Of a stretch of DNA of 64,000 bases, positions 35,190 to 47,720 are shown piece after piece; positions within the stretch are counted from its first letter, which is position 1, and each line of letters begins with the position of its first letter. The stretch lies in the NCBI GenBank assembly GCA_025024175.1, contig QCXZ01000137.1, positions 10,540,001-10,604,000 of the forward strand, written 5' to 3'. The notes beneath the pieces are model-generated. The model did no database searches, had not been told where the DNA came from, and saw only the letters and a list, made by a program, of their open reading frames with translations. The stretch comes from Rhyzopertha dominica. Its lineage: Eukaryota; Arthropoda; Insecta; Coleoptera; Bostrichidae. A program made the translations under genes and the position numbers.

Positions 35190-35760
35190 ATATACAAATG
35201 TTCCCAATCCCGCCTTGGCGGGCGGATAGTTAACACCATTTCCCATTATCTCCAGAAAAAGTGTTGCCCAGCTCGCTAATCAATTCGGCTTGGCCAGTTG
35301 TAAATCCTAATTAGCCTTTGGCGCAGGTAATGGATATCAGAAATTACATTATTCCAGTTCACAGGTAAAAGAACCTAATGGCACGTCATTACAACTTAAC
35401 GGTGTGCCGCTTTAATGACATTTTATGATATACTGGATGAGTTAGGCGGACTAATTGGCATTGAAACGAATACATGCAACTAGAGGTGCAACGCGCAAAA
35501 ACTTGAAATTAACCCATGCGGAGATGGAATGCGGGACGGCTGTGTTTCCGCGAATGGAGCTATTTTAATTGAATGAATAATATTTGGGATTTTCACCGCG
35601 GATCGGTTAATGAAAAGAGCTGTCGTCTGGTTCGACATCAAAGACTCCAAGAAAACCGCTAATAACTGAAAAATTGCCCCGGCGTTCTCCTTGGGATTCC
35701 TCAATAATGAGAACTCCGTATTTGAACTCCGGATAATCACTGCTATCTTAATTAATAGAT
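35190..35760. promoter_or_regulatory. GC-balanced island rich in homeodomain cores
   Basis: One of the clearest islands. The left edge near 35200 is sharp. It contains many TAAT cores, including CTAATTAG near 35310, CTAATTGGC near 35450, TTTAATTGAATGAAT near 35563 and ATTAATAG at the end. The 86-codon minus frame (35480-35740) is unrecognised. A dense cluster of homeodomain cores in composition-balanced, TE-free DNA fits a developmental enhancer, though TAAT cores are common in AT-rich genomes. Confidence 0.35.
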
Positions 35761-36640
35761 AAGGAAGCTTCTCTTGAATGCGTGGCTTTTAATCTGTCAG
35801 ATTTATCAGAAACTTTAATTAAATATTAATAATCGAATTTAGGAACTGACAGACAGGTGGACATAAATAAATAACGGTTGAGATATTAAAGGGCCATTTG
35901 TCATTCCTTTTTTTGCTCAAATTAACGTTATTATTGGGTATGCTCGTAATTTTAAAGTTACCCGCCACGAAATCTCCTTTTTTTAAATATTACTAGCTTA
36001 GGAGCGTAACGAGATCGAAAGCAATAGCCAGAAATTATAACCCCGGAATATACAGNTAGNTCTCAGCGCATTCCTGTACTGAAAGGTTNTAACGTGATTA
36101 AACTTTTCATAGCAATTCGCGCTTTTTACCACATTTCGATTCTCGTACCTCAAAAATAAACATTTGATCGACACGTCATTTTTGTCAGCGACCTACTATT
36201 TATTACTCTTGTGTTTACTCCAATGGTTCATATTTAATTATTTTAAATAGACCTAAATGCACATACTAGGGACGCTAGTATAGTATAGGGTGTGTAAGGG
36301 TGTGTGTAAATGTTTTCTAAGTAGTGGATATGGATTCACAGTAAACAAAATGGGTACATGTGAAAAAGAACTTTTACAGGCTTCTGCCAAAACTCAAAAA
36401 CTCTTTTTTGAAATGAGTGTTAAAGTAAAAATAGCTTCTACATCTGCCTAAGTAAATCTTAAGCAAAGTATGACAAACCTAAAAAAATGAGTCATTTGGC
36501 TCATCTAGGAACAAAAAAAAAGTCTAAGATAAACACGTATGGTTCGCGCAAATTTCGGTTTTCCTTAGTTAAGGCGACGTAGGGATCTCTCTGTGTAAAC
36601 ATAAATATAGCTAAGGGATCCAGGGTATGTATTTTCTTGG
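35761..36640. other. AT-rich region with N calls
   Basis: Ns at 36056, 36060 and 36089. A GTGTGTAAGG near-repeat lies around 36290. Nothing else recognised. Confidence 0.35.
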
Positions 36641-37523
36641 CAAACTTTGCTTGTAGTTCCTTGCCCAGCATAGTAGACTTTTGATTTTTTTACCTGCCAG
36701 GGCAATTGAAATCCTGTCGTTTACAGCCAGGTCACCTGAAGCTTTAATATTGTCTCGAAGGCCAAAACCTTCCATATTTTAAGTTGATTTTTGGGTTTCG
36801 TTAGTTTCATCAGAATGTAAACCTATGCGCTGCATAACTTTGGTAAATACTTCCGCTCCATCCTCCTTCTTTTTTTCTCATTTTGAAGTATTTTACTTTG
36901 TTTTACTGTTGAGAGCAATAGCTGCTCAAAAGGGTAGTCTTTTGCGGAACGGTCCCAAACTGGAGTCAATCCTGATGGGCCTGGTTGTTGCACAACATTA
37001 GCCAGCAATTTGTCACTTAAATCTTGCTGGTTATCAGCTGCACCAACCTGACTTTCCGATGTTTGTTCTTCTTCCCATGTCTTGTATGACAGTGGATCCC
37101 CGGAAACTGCGCTAGAATTAAAAGGGAATATTCCGCCCTTTCTAAAACGGTTTACAATAATATCAAGACTAGTTTCATTCCATATCTTCCCTGTCAGTGC
37201 ACTAAACTGCTTTTTCGGAACCTTTCTTCCTTAATTATGTCTCTGCCGTTTAACTAAAGAACTAGCCCATTTTATCTTCAAATATTTGGAGACGCTTAGA
37301 TCAAGTGGGTGGAAAATATGTGACGATTTGAGGAGGTAATTTAAGAATTGTTTCTATATCTTATTTAGCAGCATTTATCATAGATAAGCAAAACGGACCG
37401 CTCAGATCCAAAGGGGTGCAACAAGCTGTCTTGACAATAGCGAAGGAAAAGGTCGGACTCGATCCAGCCATTAAATGTAGTGGCGTTTACGGTTCCTGGA
37501 TATCCCTCTTCTGAACGAGCAAT
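36640..37523 (-). pseudogene. pogo/Tigger-type transposase, C-terminal two thirds
   Basis: The minus strand begins at 37523 with GYPGTVNATTFNGWIESDLF, then SVLLIYDKC (catalytic Asp, the following Gly-His-Ser changed). ILKLPPQ and FPPT-stop-type sequence follow. A one-base shift then gives PLDLSVSKYLKIKW, containing the third Asp. From there nearly the whole C-terminal region is open except one stop: RKVPKKQFSALTGKIWNET, DIIVNRFRKGGIFPFN, LSYKTWEEEQ and a terminal basic stretch NEKKRRRMERKY ending at 36823. This matches DDE_1 (jerky/pogo/Tigger) transposases. Another short minus frame at 36640-36790 may belong to the same element. The N-terminal half is absent because a LINE sequence begins at 37524. 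Confidence 0.75.
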
Positions 37524-38160
37524 CTGTTCATGTACGCTGATGATACCAAATTGTAGAACTATTTATTCAGCAACCGCTCCAGGACGATCTTGGTTGATTT
37601 CTTGAATATATGTGCTCTGCCTTGCATATGGGCAAATCTAATCCACGGAAAGTTTATACAATCGATGGAAACCGCTGAACCCTGTGCTTGAGCAAATAGA
37701 TCTTGGCATTACTGTTACCTATAACCTCCACCGTCTGCCCACTACCTTAAGGCCTCAAGCAAAGACAACGGTGCTCTGTATCTATTCGGAAGAGCATCAC
37801 CGGCCGCTACCCTTGCAGCCCGACTTCATACAGCATATTCGTCCGCTTCTTGAATTTAGGATACCAGCTTGAACCCCAACACTGACCAGGGATCGCCGGT
37901 GCAACGAAAGAATTCATTACTCAGCAACCCGCTGGCAAGGTGGCTTCCCATTGATATCTTTTGAGACATGTAATGATGCACAAAGAAGCAGAGCTCGTAA
38001 AGTTATATATATTAACCTATGGACTATTCCACAACTCATCAACAAACAAGTCTCTCATCCATTTAAACTAAAAAATGAACAGTTTTCGAACCGCTGGCGC
38101 TGCCTTGATCTCTGGAACTCCCTTCCTGAGGATGTGGTGTGGTGGTTCCGACGATTGATC
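37524..38160 (+). pseudogene. Non-LTR retrotransposon, reverse transcriptase tail
   Basis: Starts in frame with LFMYADDTKL (YADD codons 37533-37544), exactly where the Tigger sequence ends. After frameshifts come MGKSNPRKVYTIDG near 37625-37665 and EQIDLGITVTYNL near 37690-37725. LDLWNSLPEDVV lies near 38105-38140. This order (YADD, then the K-C-x-V-M-H-x-G block, D-L-G-I/V, and W-N-S-L-P near the C terminus) is the 3' part of a CR1/Jockey-type LINE ORF2. The 5' truncation lies inside the reverse transcriptase. The exact 3' end is not visible. Confidence 0.7.
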
Positions 38161-38559
38161 ATTTGGATCAGGTGTGGTTGTTATATTGATCTTTGTGTGC
38201 CTTACATCAGCATCGGGGGCCTATTTCATTGTTCTTTATTTTTGAGTACTGAGCTAGTATTTTTATTCTTCGATCTTTTCTTTTGCGGCTGTTCGCACCT
38301 TACTTCTTTTACTTTGTAGTATAGGCTTCTGCTTTTATAACTTATCTATTTGTTAATAATAAACCAAACATTTGAGGAGTCTCTTCGTCTCGCATGGTGC
38401 AACATACATCATGCAGCGCACTGCTACCTTTATTCTACATTATTCATATAGCCACGCACACGGCGTCCCGAACAAACAACTAAAACAATCTGAGCAACCG
38501 TCCGCTAGAGCATTACAAACAAAAATAGTTTTCGATTAGGTCCACACAACACATAATCA
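38161..38559. other. Spacer
   Basis: May contain the 3' untranslated part of the LINE. Otherwise nothing recognised. Confidence 0.3.
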
Positions 38560-38960
38560 AAAACAATGATAGTGCAACATTAGCATTCAGTGGGCCCCGA
38601 ACGGCTGCATGTGAAGCAGATCCTTTGGTCGCATATCCGTTCGTTAGATTTAGTTGGCTGGCTCATGAAGACTAATGATTGTTTCATTGAATGATTGTAG
38701 CCCACGGCTGTAACCCGTTCCGTGATGTATTGGTACAATGTGAGATAATTCAATTTCATTTGGCGTAACAGGTCCGGATCCGTGAGAGATGAGCTCGAAC
38801 TCGTCGCGCTTCGATCTGTTTAAGAGATTTACGTTATTAATATGCTCCATTACGATNCCGACGCCGGCTGCTGTGCAAGCAGCCGTTGATTTCTACTTAA
38901 TTTGAATCGTTTAATTTTGAATGGACTACTCTACGAAAACATCGTGTAACGGCTCAGCTT
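38560..38960. promoter_or_regulatory. GC-balanced island
   Basis: Raised G+C. Contains CTGCTGTGCAAGCAGC near 38868, a short inverted repeat (GCTG/CAGC arms). One N lies at 38857. The 66-codon minus frame is unrecognised. Possible conserved non-coding DNA. Confidence 0.2.
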
Positions 38961-39944
38961 TGACTGTATATGTGTATGCAGATTTCCATTATGGCTAGGA
39001 TACACATCTTCGTATTTATTTATTATATACTCTTTTCTTGCGTTTGAGATTCTGAGGTTTCACGAAAAAGGAATTGTGATTGAAAATTCATTCAAATTTT
39101 GCTCGAAATAGCTGATTCAAAGTCGCGCTTTCGTGCTGTTACAAGGGCTCATCCTTGACTATCTTGTTTGCCTTTATCTTCAAGTTACATTTGTAGGTTT
39201 GAACCATTTGCGGTATTAAGCCAGATAAAAATCAAACTCTTCCTTACGCCTTAAATCTCTGACTCAGACTCAAAGCCAACCAACATCTGAGTTGGTTTTT
39301 ATTTTGTAGTTCTATAGTGCTAAATAGTTAATTGTAGCACTTTTTTCACATTTATATCCATTACAACTGGCTGTTGCTATAATTGCTGACGAAAACGCGG
39401 ATGTTCTGGAAAGGTCCAATATCTATTGTTATCTGTAAACGGTCCTGATTATGCTCCCGTGTCTAACATCGTTACAGCTAGTACTCCTTTATTACTAACC
39501 AAAAGGGGTTATATCTGGTTAGTTAGAGATAAACTTTCTTGTTTATTTGGTGGAATTTTCATTAATAATGGCTAACGATATCTTCCGATATTGTTATGCA
39601 CTTGTTATTGGTTGTCTATATAACAATCTCTTGAAATTTCTTATAACTGAGGTATACTACGCGATTTTGCCGCAAAATCCTCAAAAATTTAATTAGCACA
39701 ACACATTTTTGCCTTTTTTAACCGAGCTTTGCTGCTTGATTTAATAAATGTACGCTTTGGGGCCCTATTAGCGAAATAACAAATTCAGCAAATTCAAGAT
39801 CAAATTGGCAGTCGCCAAGAGATAGTGTGCTTCAAAGTAAATGACATTTGCTTTCGTTGAAGTTAGAAATCAGCTTATCTATAATCTTCTTGGATGCAAG
39901 AGTACTAGGTATGTGGGGGAAGAGTCGAGTTTATCTAAATAATA
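38961..39944. other. AT-rich region
   Basis: Nothing recognised. Confidence 0.35.
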
Positions 39945-40299
39945 TACAGGGTTTATATAAATGATCCATGCAACGAGGGCGGCGTTGATTTTTGAATTCT
40001 TTGTGCCGCCTTTTTATAACTGCTGGCAAGCTACAATATGCACGGCGACAGTAGTTGAAGGTTGCAGATCCATATCACACCACAGCTCCGAAACGTGAGC
40101 TTTCTGCAGCCTTAAAGTTAATTATCCCACAAAACACTACCGAGTATGTTGGAAATACACACTCCCAGGCGTTTTCTTATATTAAAATATATCAAATAAT
40201 TAAAAAATCGACGTTACTTTCCTGAGAGGCAGCAAATTGGAGTAATCCATCATTTCCATAAGGGCACTGGATGCATCAATCAAATATAGAAACCCTGTA
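39945..40299. mobile_element. MITE-like element with TACAGGGTTT ends
   Basis: TACAGGGTTTATATAAATGA at 39945 and the inverse of the right end at 40280-40299 (TACAGGGTTTCTATATTTGA) share about the first 20 bases with four mismatches. The ends lie within or next to TA dinucleotides. The 355-bp body has no coding capacity. TA-flanked CAGGGT ends are usual for small non-autonomous mariner/Tc1-type elements. Confidence 0.65.
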
Positions 40300-42565
40300 C
40301 AAGGATCCATTTGTAGACGTTAAAGTAACCACCAAACAGTCTGTTTCAACTGCTCCATCTTGTAGCATTTGCGGAATTGCCTTACTGAGAAATGAACTAA
40401 TTTGTCTACCGTCCTGCTGTTAGGGACACACACTTACTTTCGTTTTATTGGAATCTATGAAGACAGGGGATTCAGTTTGAGTCAATAAAATTGGTTACTC
40501 TGCATTTTATTGAATATTGAGCCGTCTACAGCTGTGGACCATACAATCCCCGTTTTATTGTTTTCCTGTCTTAGTTGCGTTTGTCACTCTCTGAAGGGGC
40601 AGCCAGATTGAATGAGTCTGATAAGGAAGCGAACCGTCTGCATTCGGAATGGACAAACACCAGTCGTAGGTTCCGTTTTGCCTTTACTGTTTCACTGGTA
40701 TTATACCAAGAAGTCATGATTCAAACAAATTCTTGTACAATCCGGGTTATACTTGTTTTTTTTTTTGTATTGGTTTGTGATTTGTTAGATTACATTTTTA
40801 TAAGTTTATTTAATAAGAGGTACACAAGTATTTATTTTTTTACGGTCATGAGTCCATAAGTTATGCGTAATAGTATTCCATTTATTGTTACCATAACGTT
40901 GATAGCGTGTCGCTCATTTAAATGGTCTTGATAGGTATAATTTTTAAGAGAAATTTAGCATCAAAATGTAAAATCCTTACAATTGTTTTATTATTGTCTT
41001 ATAGGATCTATAACGTCTATAAGATTTATTATGAATTGATTGTGGCTGCTCAAATGCACATTCTAAAATTTTTAGCTTTGCTCACTGACGGAGTATACTT
41101 GATCGAGGTATAGACCAATCTACCCTTCTAGTCAGAGTGAACTGCCGGGATATTTTACCCAGCCTTACATTTACTGTCCCCTAATTTAACCTTAGACGTA
41201 TTTCAGCGTTCTACTGCAAGACTATTCGTACCAACACACTAACCATAGCAAGAGCTTTGTTAACAACACTGTTTTATCTTTGGTTTGTTTATAATAAACG
41301 TTCCTGCAGTTTCTATAATGACATAAAAACTACACTAGCGTATATCGGAATTCAACCTAATGTTCAGTTCAGAATTTTATGTTTAGTGTTCTCCTTTTCT
41401 GCTTATGTGCCCTTTATTTGAAAAAAGATAATTTAGCACGTATTAAAATCTATTACGTACACAGGTTTATTTTTTAGTTCGAAGCTGCATGAGTCCCAAT
41501 AAACATTATATTAATCGCTAGTGGTCAATTGCTGTTAATGTATTGGTTTAATACAGAGTTTCTATAATTTATTAGTTTAGAAGGTGTTCAATACATGACC
41601 AATATTAAACCGTCAAAAAAGTATACGTCAAATGACACAGCAAAAGAAAAAAACATTTAATTCTGCGTCTATCAGTGGTTAAATAATTGTACCTTTCTAT
41701 TTAAAAAAAATTAAGTTATTGGCATTTCACGTTTGTTACACTTAAAAGCTTACAAAACAACTTTGCAGCTTTGAAAATGTTAAAGTATTGATAATAAAGT
41801 AAGTAGTTTATGCCTAACAGGCTGATAAAACTGCATTTTCGTAGCCTTGGTGGTTGTAGAACTAAACGGTTTTTTAGCAATCACAATACGTCAATATTTT
41901 CAAAGAAATACGAAATATGTCTAAATCCCATAGTGTTATTAATATATTGTATAAATAATAAATCCAAAAACCGAAAAATACACAGGAAGCTCCATATAAA
42001 ATAATGAACTTTAATAAGATTGATATGTTTTCATCTTTGCGGGTTGCTATACAAACTCTTCAAAATTATTTTTGCATTTAAATGTATGTGTACTCACAAA
42101 CTTGAAACCTTCAAAATCTGCTGAAAGTCTTAAAAAAATCGCCAAAATCTATCTACCGCCAGATATCCCAAAAATTAGCAAGCGGTTCCTCTATTTTCGC
42201 ATTACATTCCGCTATACAGAACTACGCGTCGTTTCCTGACGATGGATTACGACGAGGCTAGACATTGCCGCTGTCAATTTGTAGAACATGAGCTTTAAAA
42301 TTAAACTTGATGTATGAAATATAAGAAGCGATTGTTGTCTACTTTTTGGTTAATAACATAGTCGTGCGTCCTTTCTCAGCAGATATATGGAGGACGCGAG
42401 AAGCAGCATAACAAGATAATAAGAATATTGAAGTAAAGCCGTATCTGTTTAGCATTCAGGGCTGCTCTAGCTGTCATATTTTTGTAAATACTTTAAGAAT
42501 TTATAAGTTGTGGTTATATTGTAGAACAGTATCTAGTACCTTTTTTTTAAATAATATCGGCTTTT
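40300..42565. other. Unassigned region
   Basis: A more balanced patch at about 40570-40690 overlaps a 94-codon plus frame (40575-40859) that I cannot identify. The rest is AT-rich with no TE protein seen. Confidence 0.3.
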
Positions 42566-42569
42566 GACG

Positions 42570-43110
42570 ATGTGTGTTAGTTTACGAGAGTCATAGTGAG
42601 AAAATCCATTTAATCCAAACAAATTTGGTTACTGTGACAGTATTCACTGCATTCACGAAATGCCATCGCAGCCATTCAGTTTTAGTGTCACGTGACGGGC
42701 GACTAATCCCCAAAAAAACCAGAAACATTTTTACACGCCGCCACAAAATACGGTGCCCACCGATGGACGATCAAAGACAAAGGACCGTACAAAATACACA
42801 CAATAGATTCACTCTGACCGTTTCGAATTCCGATTATTTCGACCTAAAACAGCAGCCGGTTTTTTTCCCGGTCGGATCGTATTTTTCTTTCCTTTCGGTC
42901 AATCGTAGTTGTTGAAAACGGAATAACATGCTTCAATCAACCGCGGACCCCGCTCGGCGTGTCCCGATTTGCGATTCTGAGTGGTTGCTCGGCGGAACCA
43001 CGGGAGCGGAAAAGTTTAACAAAGAGTCCAAATGATGCACTTAAACGTTTCCTTTTCCGACAATCGATTTCACACTACGGCTGCCCGGATGGATTCATCC
43101 TGTAATGTAT
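42570..43110. promoter_or_regulatory. GC-balanced island with palindromic E-box
   Basis: Raised G+C, with a perfect 10-bp palindrome GTCACGTGAC at 42687-42696 (CACGTG E-box of bHLH-Zip type) followed at about 42702 by a K50 homeodomain-like CTAATCCC. The 113-codon plus frame (42574-42915) is unrecognised and lacks TE motifs. An enhancer-like role is inferred. Confidence 0.3.
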
Positions 43111-45875
43111 TAATTCCAATATTTATATGCTATTAGGCAAAAGTCGATAGATTTTGGTGGAAAATTTCTCAATTTACAGGTTTTATATCGCGATAAAGTT
43201 TCTAACTGTACTGTACCGTATTTCTAAATATTGCACCACTGTACTTAAGAATTAAGAAAAAATCATTTATTTAAAACTTAATTTAAAATTATATCGAATA
43301 AGAACATTTTTAAAACATTCATCTCCAGCGAAAATTGGTAAGTTGAAAACACGATAACATTAAAAGCGAGCATATTACCCTTTGTACTAATTGTGTTGAC
43401 TTTAAATTACTCATATTTATAGTACTAGAAGTTTTTATACTTAATGTGTACAATAACACTGTTTTATTTGAACAAATTTCGATACACACGTTTGCTGTTA
43501 TTAAGACGAAAATCGATTAGCAATTGCGATCTATCAATGCAATACTTTTGTGTTATAAATATGCAAAAATCTAGCAACTTTTTCTCAACTAAACTCAACA
43601 TGATGGGTTTGCAAGTGGTCGGTTTCTCTTTGATACAGTCTTAATATAAAAATCCTTCAACGGTTTTTTACGAGGAAAATGGACACGTCTCACACCTCAT
43701 TTTAGGAGCCACTTTTCTGAAAATTACCATCAGCTCATCTTGCGATGGCTTTACCGGCTACAACGTATGTTGCCACGCACGGCAGGTACAGTAAGCTACA
43801 TTGCCTATGCACAGAGACCTATTTGCCGATTGCCCGGTTATTTCATGAAAAAAATCGGTGTGCGTCATCTAGTGGTGGCTTTATAAACTACGAAGTGTCA
43901 CTTTCAAAGGTACGTACTTACTTGAACTTCTGGAACCATCGTTTTTCTAGTTTATAACCTTACATCATTGCCTTAACATAATGTGTCGCTTCCATACACT
44001 TCCTCCTTTTTAATACAAATAGATTTAGCTTCACTGTACATTCTCCGTAGTTCCTCTGCAGCAAAAAATATTTAGTTTAATTCTTGTCCAAATCACTATG
44101 TCATCCAAATGTATTAAAAGTATTACAATATGCAATATTTAGTTACATTTGTGGCTATCAAGTTCAAATTGTCCGTTAAAATTCATTTATTTTTTTATTA
44201 GTCAAGAAGGATCCATTTTGGGTCACCTCGACACATCTTCAGCATACGCTGAAACCGATCGACAACAAGTTCACAATTAAAGGCCAAACACTTTTAAATT
44301 GAGTCATTTTTATTGAATGTGGTATGCATGAATATTGTGCGGTGTTTATTTTAGTCAATGTTGGCCAACTTCAGCCTTAAGAAGCTTTGTTTTACAATAT
44401 GAGTTGTGGTAAGTAAAACAAAAGTAGATAAAATTCATCTAGTTACAATAAAAATCATCTAAAATTTAAAAAAATAAAATGACAGACGGATTTCACCTGT
44501 AAATAACCAAGAAGAGGTTTCTTATGCTGATCAAAACTTTAGAACAAAATGTTCGTAAGCAAAGAAACTTGCGTCATATTTAACTTGAAACATAAGAGGT
44601 GGCTTTGATTATGCAAAAATGTTAATGACTAAGTAAATTCATATATTACTATACATATAGTATAGTACTATATATATAAAGTTTTCTTCCATTCCTTTGG
44701 GTGCTAGAAGCAACAGCCAACAGCCCGCGCATAGTGTCGGAAGATATTCGAGGGATGAGGACCAAGAAGTAGATAATAGCATTAACAAAAAGGAATCTCT
44801 TTTTGATTAACATTAACTCAGTTTTTCATGAATGACGATGGTAAATCGTTTAGACGATCGTCTTTCTTCTGCAGTATTTTCGCATATTCTTCCAATTTTG
44901 CTAGTCTCCAAAATGAAGTGGTCATTTTAGTACCCAGCTTCTTTATTCTTTACTAATAAATGACGAGATTTTGCATCACAGCCACATAAGCACTATGTCC
45001 TGCAAGTGTGTGACGCCACCAAATGCTGTCGCGCAATGATATTTGCGTTAAGTTCGTAGCGTGCTTCTTAAATCTAGAAATCCTTATTTGATATCGTTCT
45101 GGTCATCTGAAAAAAAAAACATATTACAGCTTATTTCATTTCTAAGGAAACACCCTTTATTCTTTATTTTTTTGATCAGCCATTTCCAAATTTACATCAT
45201 CGTCCCTATATGTTACTTAAATAATTTGTTGCTTATGAATCTAAACATTCCTGTACTTATCTCTTATGTCTCCAGTGTAATCAAGTTTTGACACTGCAAA
45301 CCGCAAAAAGTGTGTGAATGGTGGCAGATTCGTTATATTATTTAAGACAAAAGAATTTCACTAAATGTAACGTATTGGTCTATTCTTTGCAATTAAAATA
45401 AAAAAGTATTGAGTGTATTAAAATAAGATTTTCTAATATTAAGGACACTGCTTCTAATTTACTGTATTGGTATGCTCTAAAATATCCGCTGTGTTAGAAT
45501 TTTACTTTAATAAAGGTTAGCATTTAAGGTATCAACTGTCAATACAAAACCTAAGCAATTAAGACAATTTCTTAGAAGACTAAACATGTCATCAATTTCT
45601 ACATCTTAGTCTTCTTTTCAAACGAAAGTTCTTCTGCCACATTTACTTTTCAGTACCTCTTTTTCCTTTGCTGGAGCCACAGGTTATGTATGAAATCTCG
45701 AAGTACGTATCATATGTTATGGAGCAAACACGAATAGACCCAAACCATAGCGAAAATCGTATTTTGTTATTAGCAGTTCGGGAATCCGATTGAGTGCGGT
45801 AGTAATTTCTCACTGCATCTTCAATATCTCCGTGAAACACTAAATTACCTGGTAGTTCCGTGTAACGACATCATA
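43111..45875. other. Unassigned AT-rich region
   Basis: Small balanced patches at 43670-43960 and 44690-44760 have no recognised content. A short TA-rich inverted repeat (TACTATA/TATAGTA) lies near 44647-44667. A 65-codon minus frame at 45643-45840 (containing GDIEDAVRNYYRTQSD) is unrecognised. Confidence 0.3.
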
Positions 45876-45879
45876 GATT

Positions 45880-46540
45880 AAATGCACCTTCCTTGTCCTG
45901 CAAGGGCGGTTCGAGTGAAATCAGGGCAGAAGGGCCCCAGTTTTGTATAAAACGGGTAATGTTTATCAGAAACACGATCGGCTGCAGCCACGGGAGCCGA
46001 TCTCTGGCGGAACCCAGGTGACAATTAATCACCTCAGGTTAATTAGTGCGTCAGATCCGCCGGTTGTTATAGATAAGTCGGGAGTCGGGCAGGTGAGCCG
46101 TTCCCTTTGGAGTGGAGCCAATGGAGCGAAGAAACCAATTTGTCACAAACATTTTAATCTTTTATTCTCCTGTATATTTTAGTTACAGACTTACGCGGCA
46201 TAAAATCCGCCTCACTGTCTGTTAATTTGTACGCGCCGTGCCCAAACACAATGCCCGTCTTTTGTGCGACGTGATTCTATTTCTGTGAATGCCGCAAAAC
46301 GTCGTTGTACTAAATTAAGACGCATCCACCGTGCTCGCCGAGGGTAACAGATTTCAAAATTTGGGAATATGGAGTTTACGTGCAAACCTCTTGTACAACG
46401 GGCATATCCTTGGGCAAGCTTCCGCGATGTCCAGCTGACAACTACTTCCACGAATATTGCCGGTAACTTTAACCATAATTTCATACCCACGGCGAAAAGT
46501 TTTGGAATTACATGTATACCATGACTAGACACTTATCACC
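45880..46540. promoter_or_regulatory. GC-balanced island with CAGGTG boxes and homeodomain cores
   Basis: A long island of raised G+C. Near 46013-46050 CAGGTGACAATTAATCACCT is followed closely by GGTTAATTAG, and a second CAGGTG lies near 46089. CAGGTG is the Snail/E-protein type E-box and TTAATTA the homeodomain core. A 106-codon minus frame (46212-46532) and a 79-codon plus frame are unrecognised. The motif grouping supports, but does not prove, an enhancer. Confidence 0.35.
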
Positions 46541-47195
46541 TCGTACATTACGTGTGGGAGAAAATTTAAAAAAGAATGAAAAGAATAGCACTACATTGTA
46601 AATGCATATTTACTTTCTAACATTTAATTCCAGGGTTGCTATTCTATTTATTTCTATTTATTTAACTGAAATTGCATTTCAGTTGTTACTGATGGGAATA
46701 AGAATAAAGAAACCTTGCTTATTATTTTCGGTGAACGATGGCTTTTTTTACTTAACAATATTTCCACTATTTATTGCTGTTCGTTGGTTTGATAACGATA
46801 ACTGAGGACATTGGTGATCCGAATTAATATTTGAGACAGTGCTTGATTGCAGAAGTGTAGGCTACTACAGTCCTATTAATTTTTTTAAGCTTCACTGTGT
46901 CGCCAAGTATAAATGTGAAATCAGTGCTCAAACAGTTAAAGAGAGTCATTTAGAAGTTTAGAGTCATAGAGGTTTGTGGAAAAAAGTTATTGGTCAAGAG
47001 AAATTGCTGAAAGTTATTTCACATTCGTAGGATAACCACTTACGGGCGCTTTATCATCTCGAATTAGAAAAAAGTACCTCCATTCGATAGAATTGACGTA
47101 AATCAACGATAAAATACTTCGATCCGATTGCTTGGTTGACTTGACCTGCTTGTATACTCCAACTGGAGGTACCCAGTACTTTTCTATCTACGTAA
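46541..47195. other. AT-rich spacer
   Basis: Nothing recognised. Confidence 0.35.
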
Positions 47196-47199
47196 GATT

Positions 47200-47720
47200 T
47201 ACATTGTCATTTAAATACAAAATTACAACAAATTAGGTTGTGGCGATAATTCAGCACGTCATAAACACGTGAACGTCCAAACAACAACAAAGAATGATTC
47301 GAATGACAATGGATGCTACCTTCGCTCTGGTAACTTAGATATCCCGCGGTGCTAATTGCGGCCGAAAATAACATCTTCGTCGGCTTTTTGCACCATCTTG
47401 GGAAATAGGCGTGCACCACAAAGAGCAGCAGGAGCACTGCCTGCGCGCCACCTGTCGTCAGTCATTAGCAGCGACAACCTGGCTGTGCATCTAATTTAAA
47501 TGTTAGGATTAATTCCGTGTTCCGCATTAGCGCTTGTGTTAAATGTGGTAATTGTTGTGATTCGTCGGCCAAATGTCGGCGAGCTTTTGATGTTACTGTC
47601 CTTTAAGCGGCTTTTGTCTTTAATTTCGGATGTTGAATTTAGCTGCCAGGCAGGGGATCTTCAGCGGTGGTCCATTGCACTTTCTTGGAATGCTTTGCTA
47701 AAAACAAAAACTGCTATTTT
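47200..47720. promoter_or_regulatory. GC-balanced island
   Basis: More G+C than flanks, especially 47340-47560, with GCCACCTGTCG near 47446 (E-box) and GCATTAGCGC near 47525. Frames of 76 codons exist on both strands but are unrecognised. Possible conserved non-coding DNA. Confidence 0.25.
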
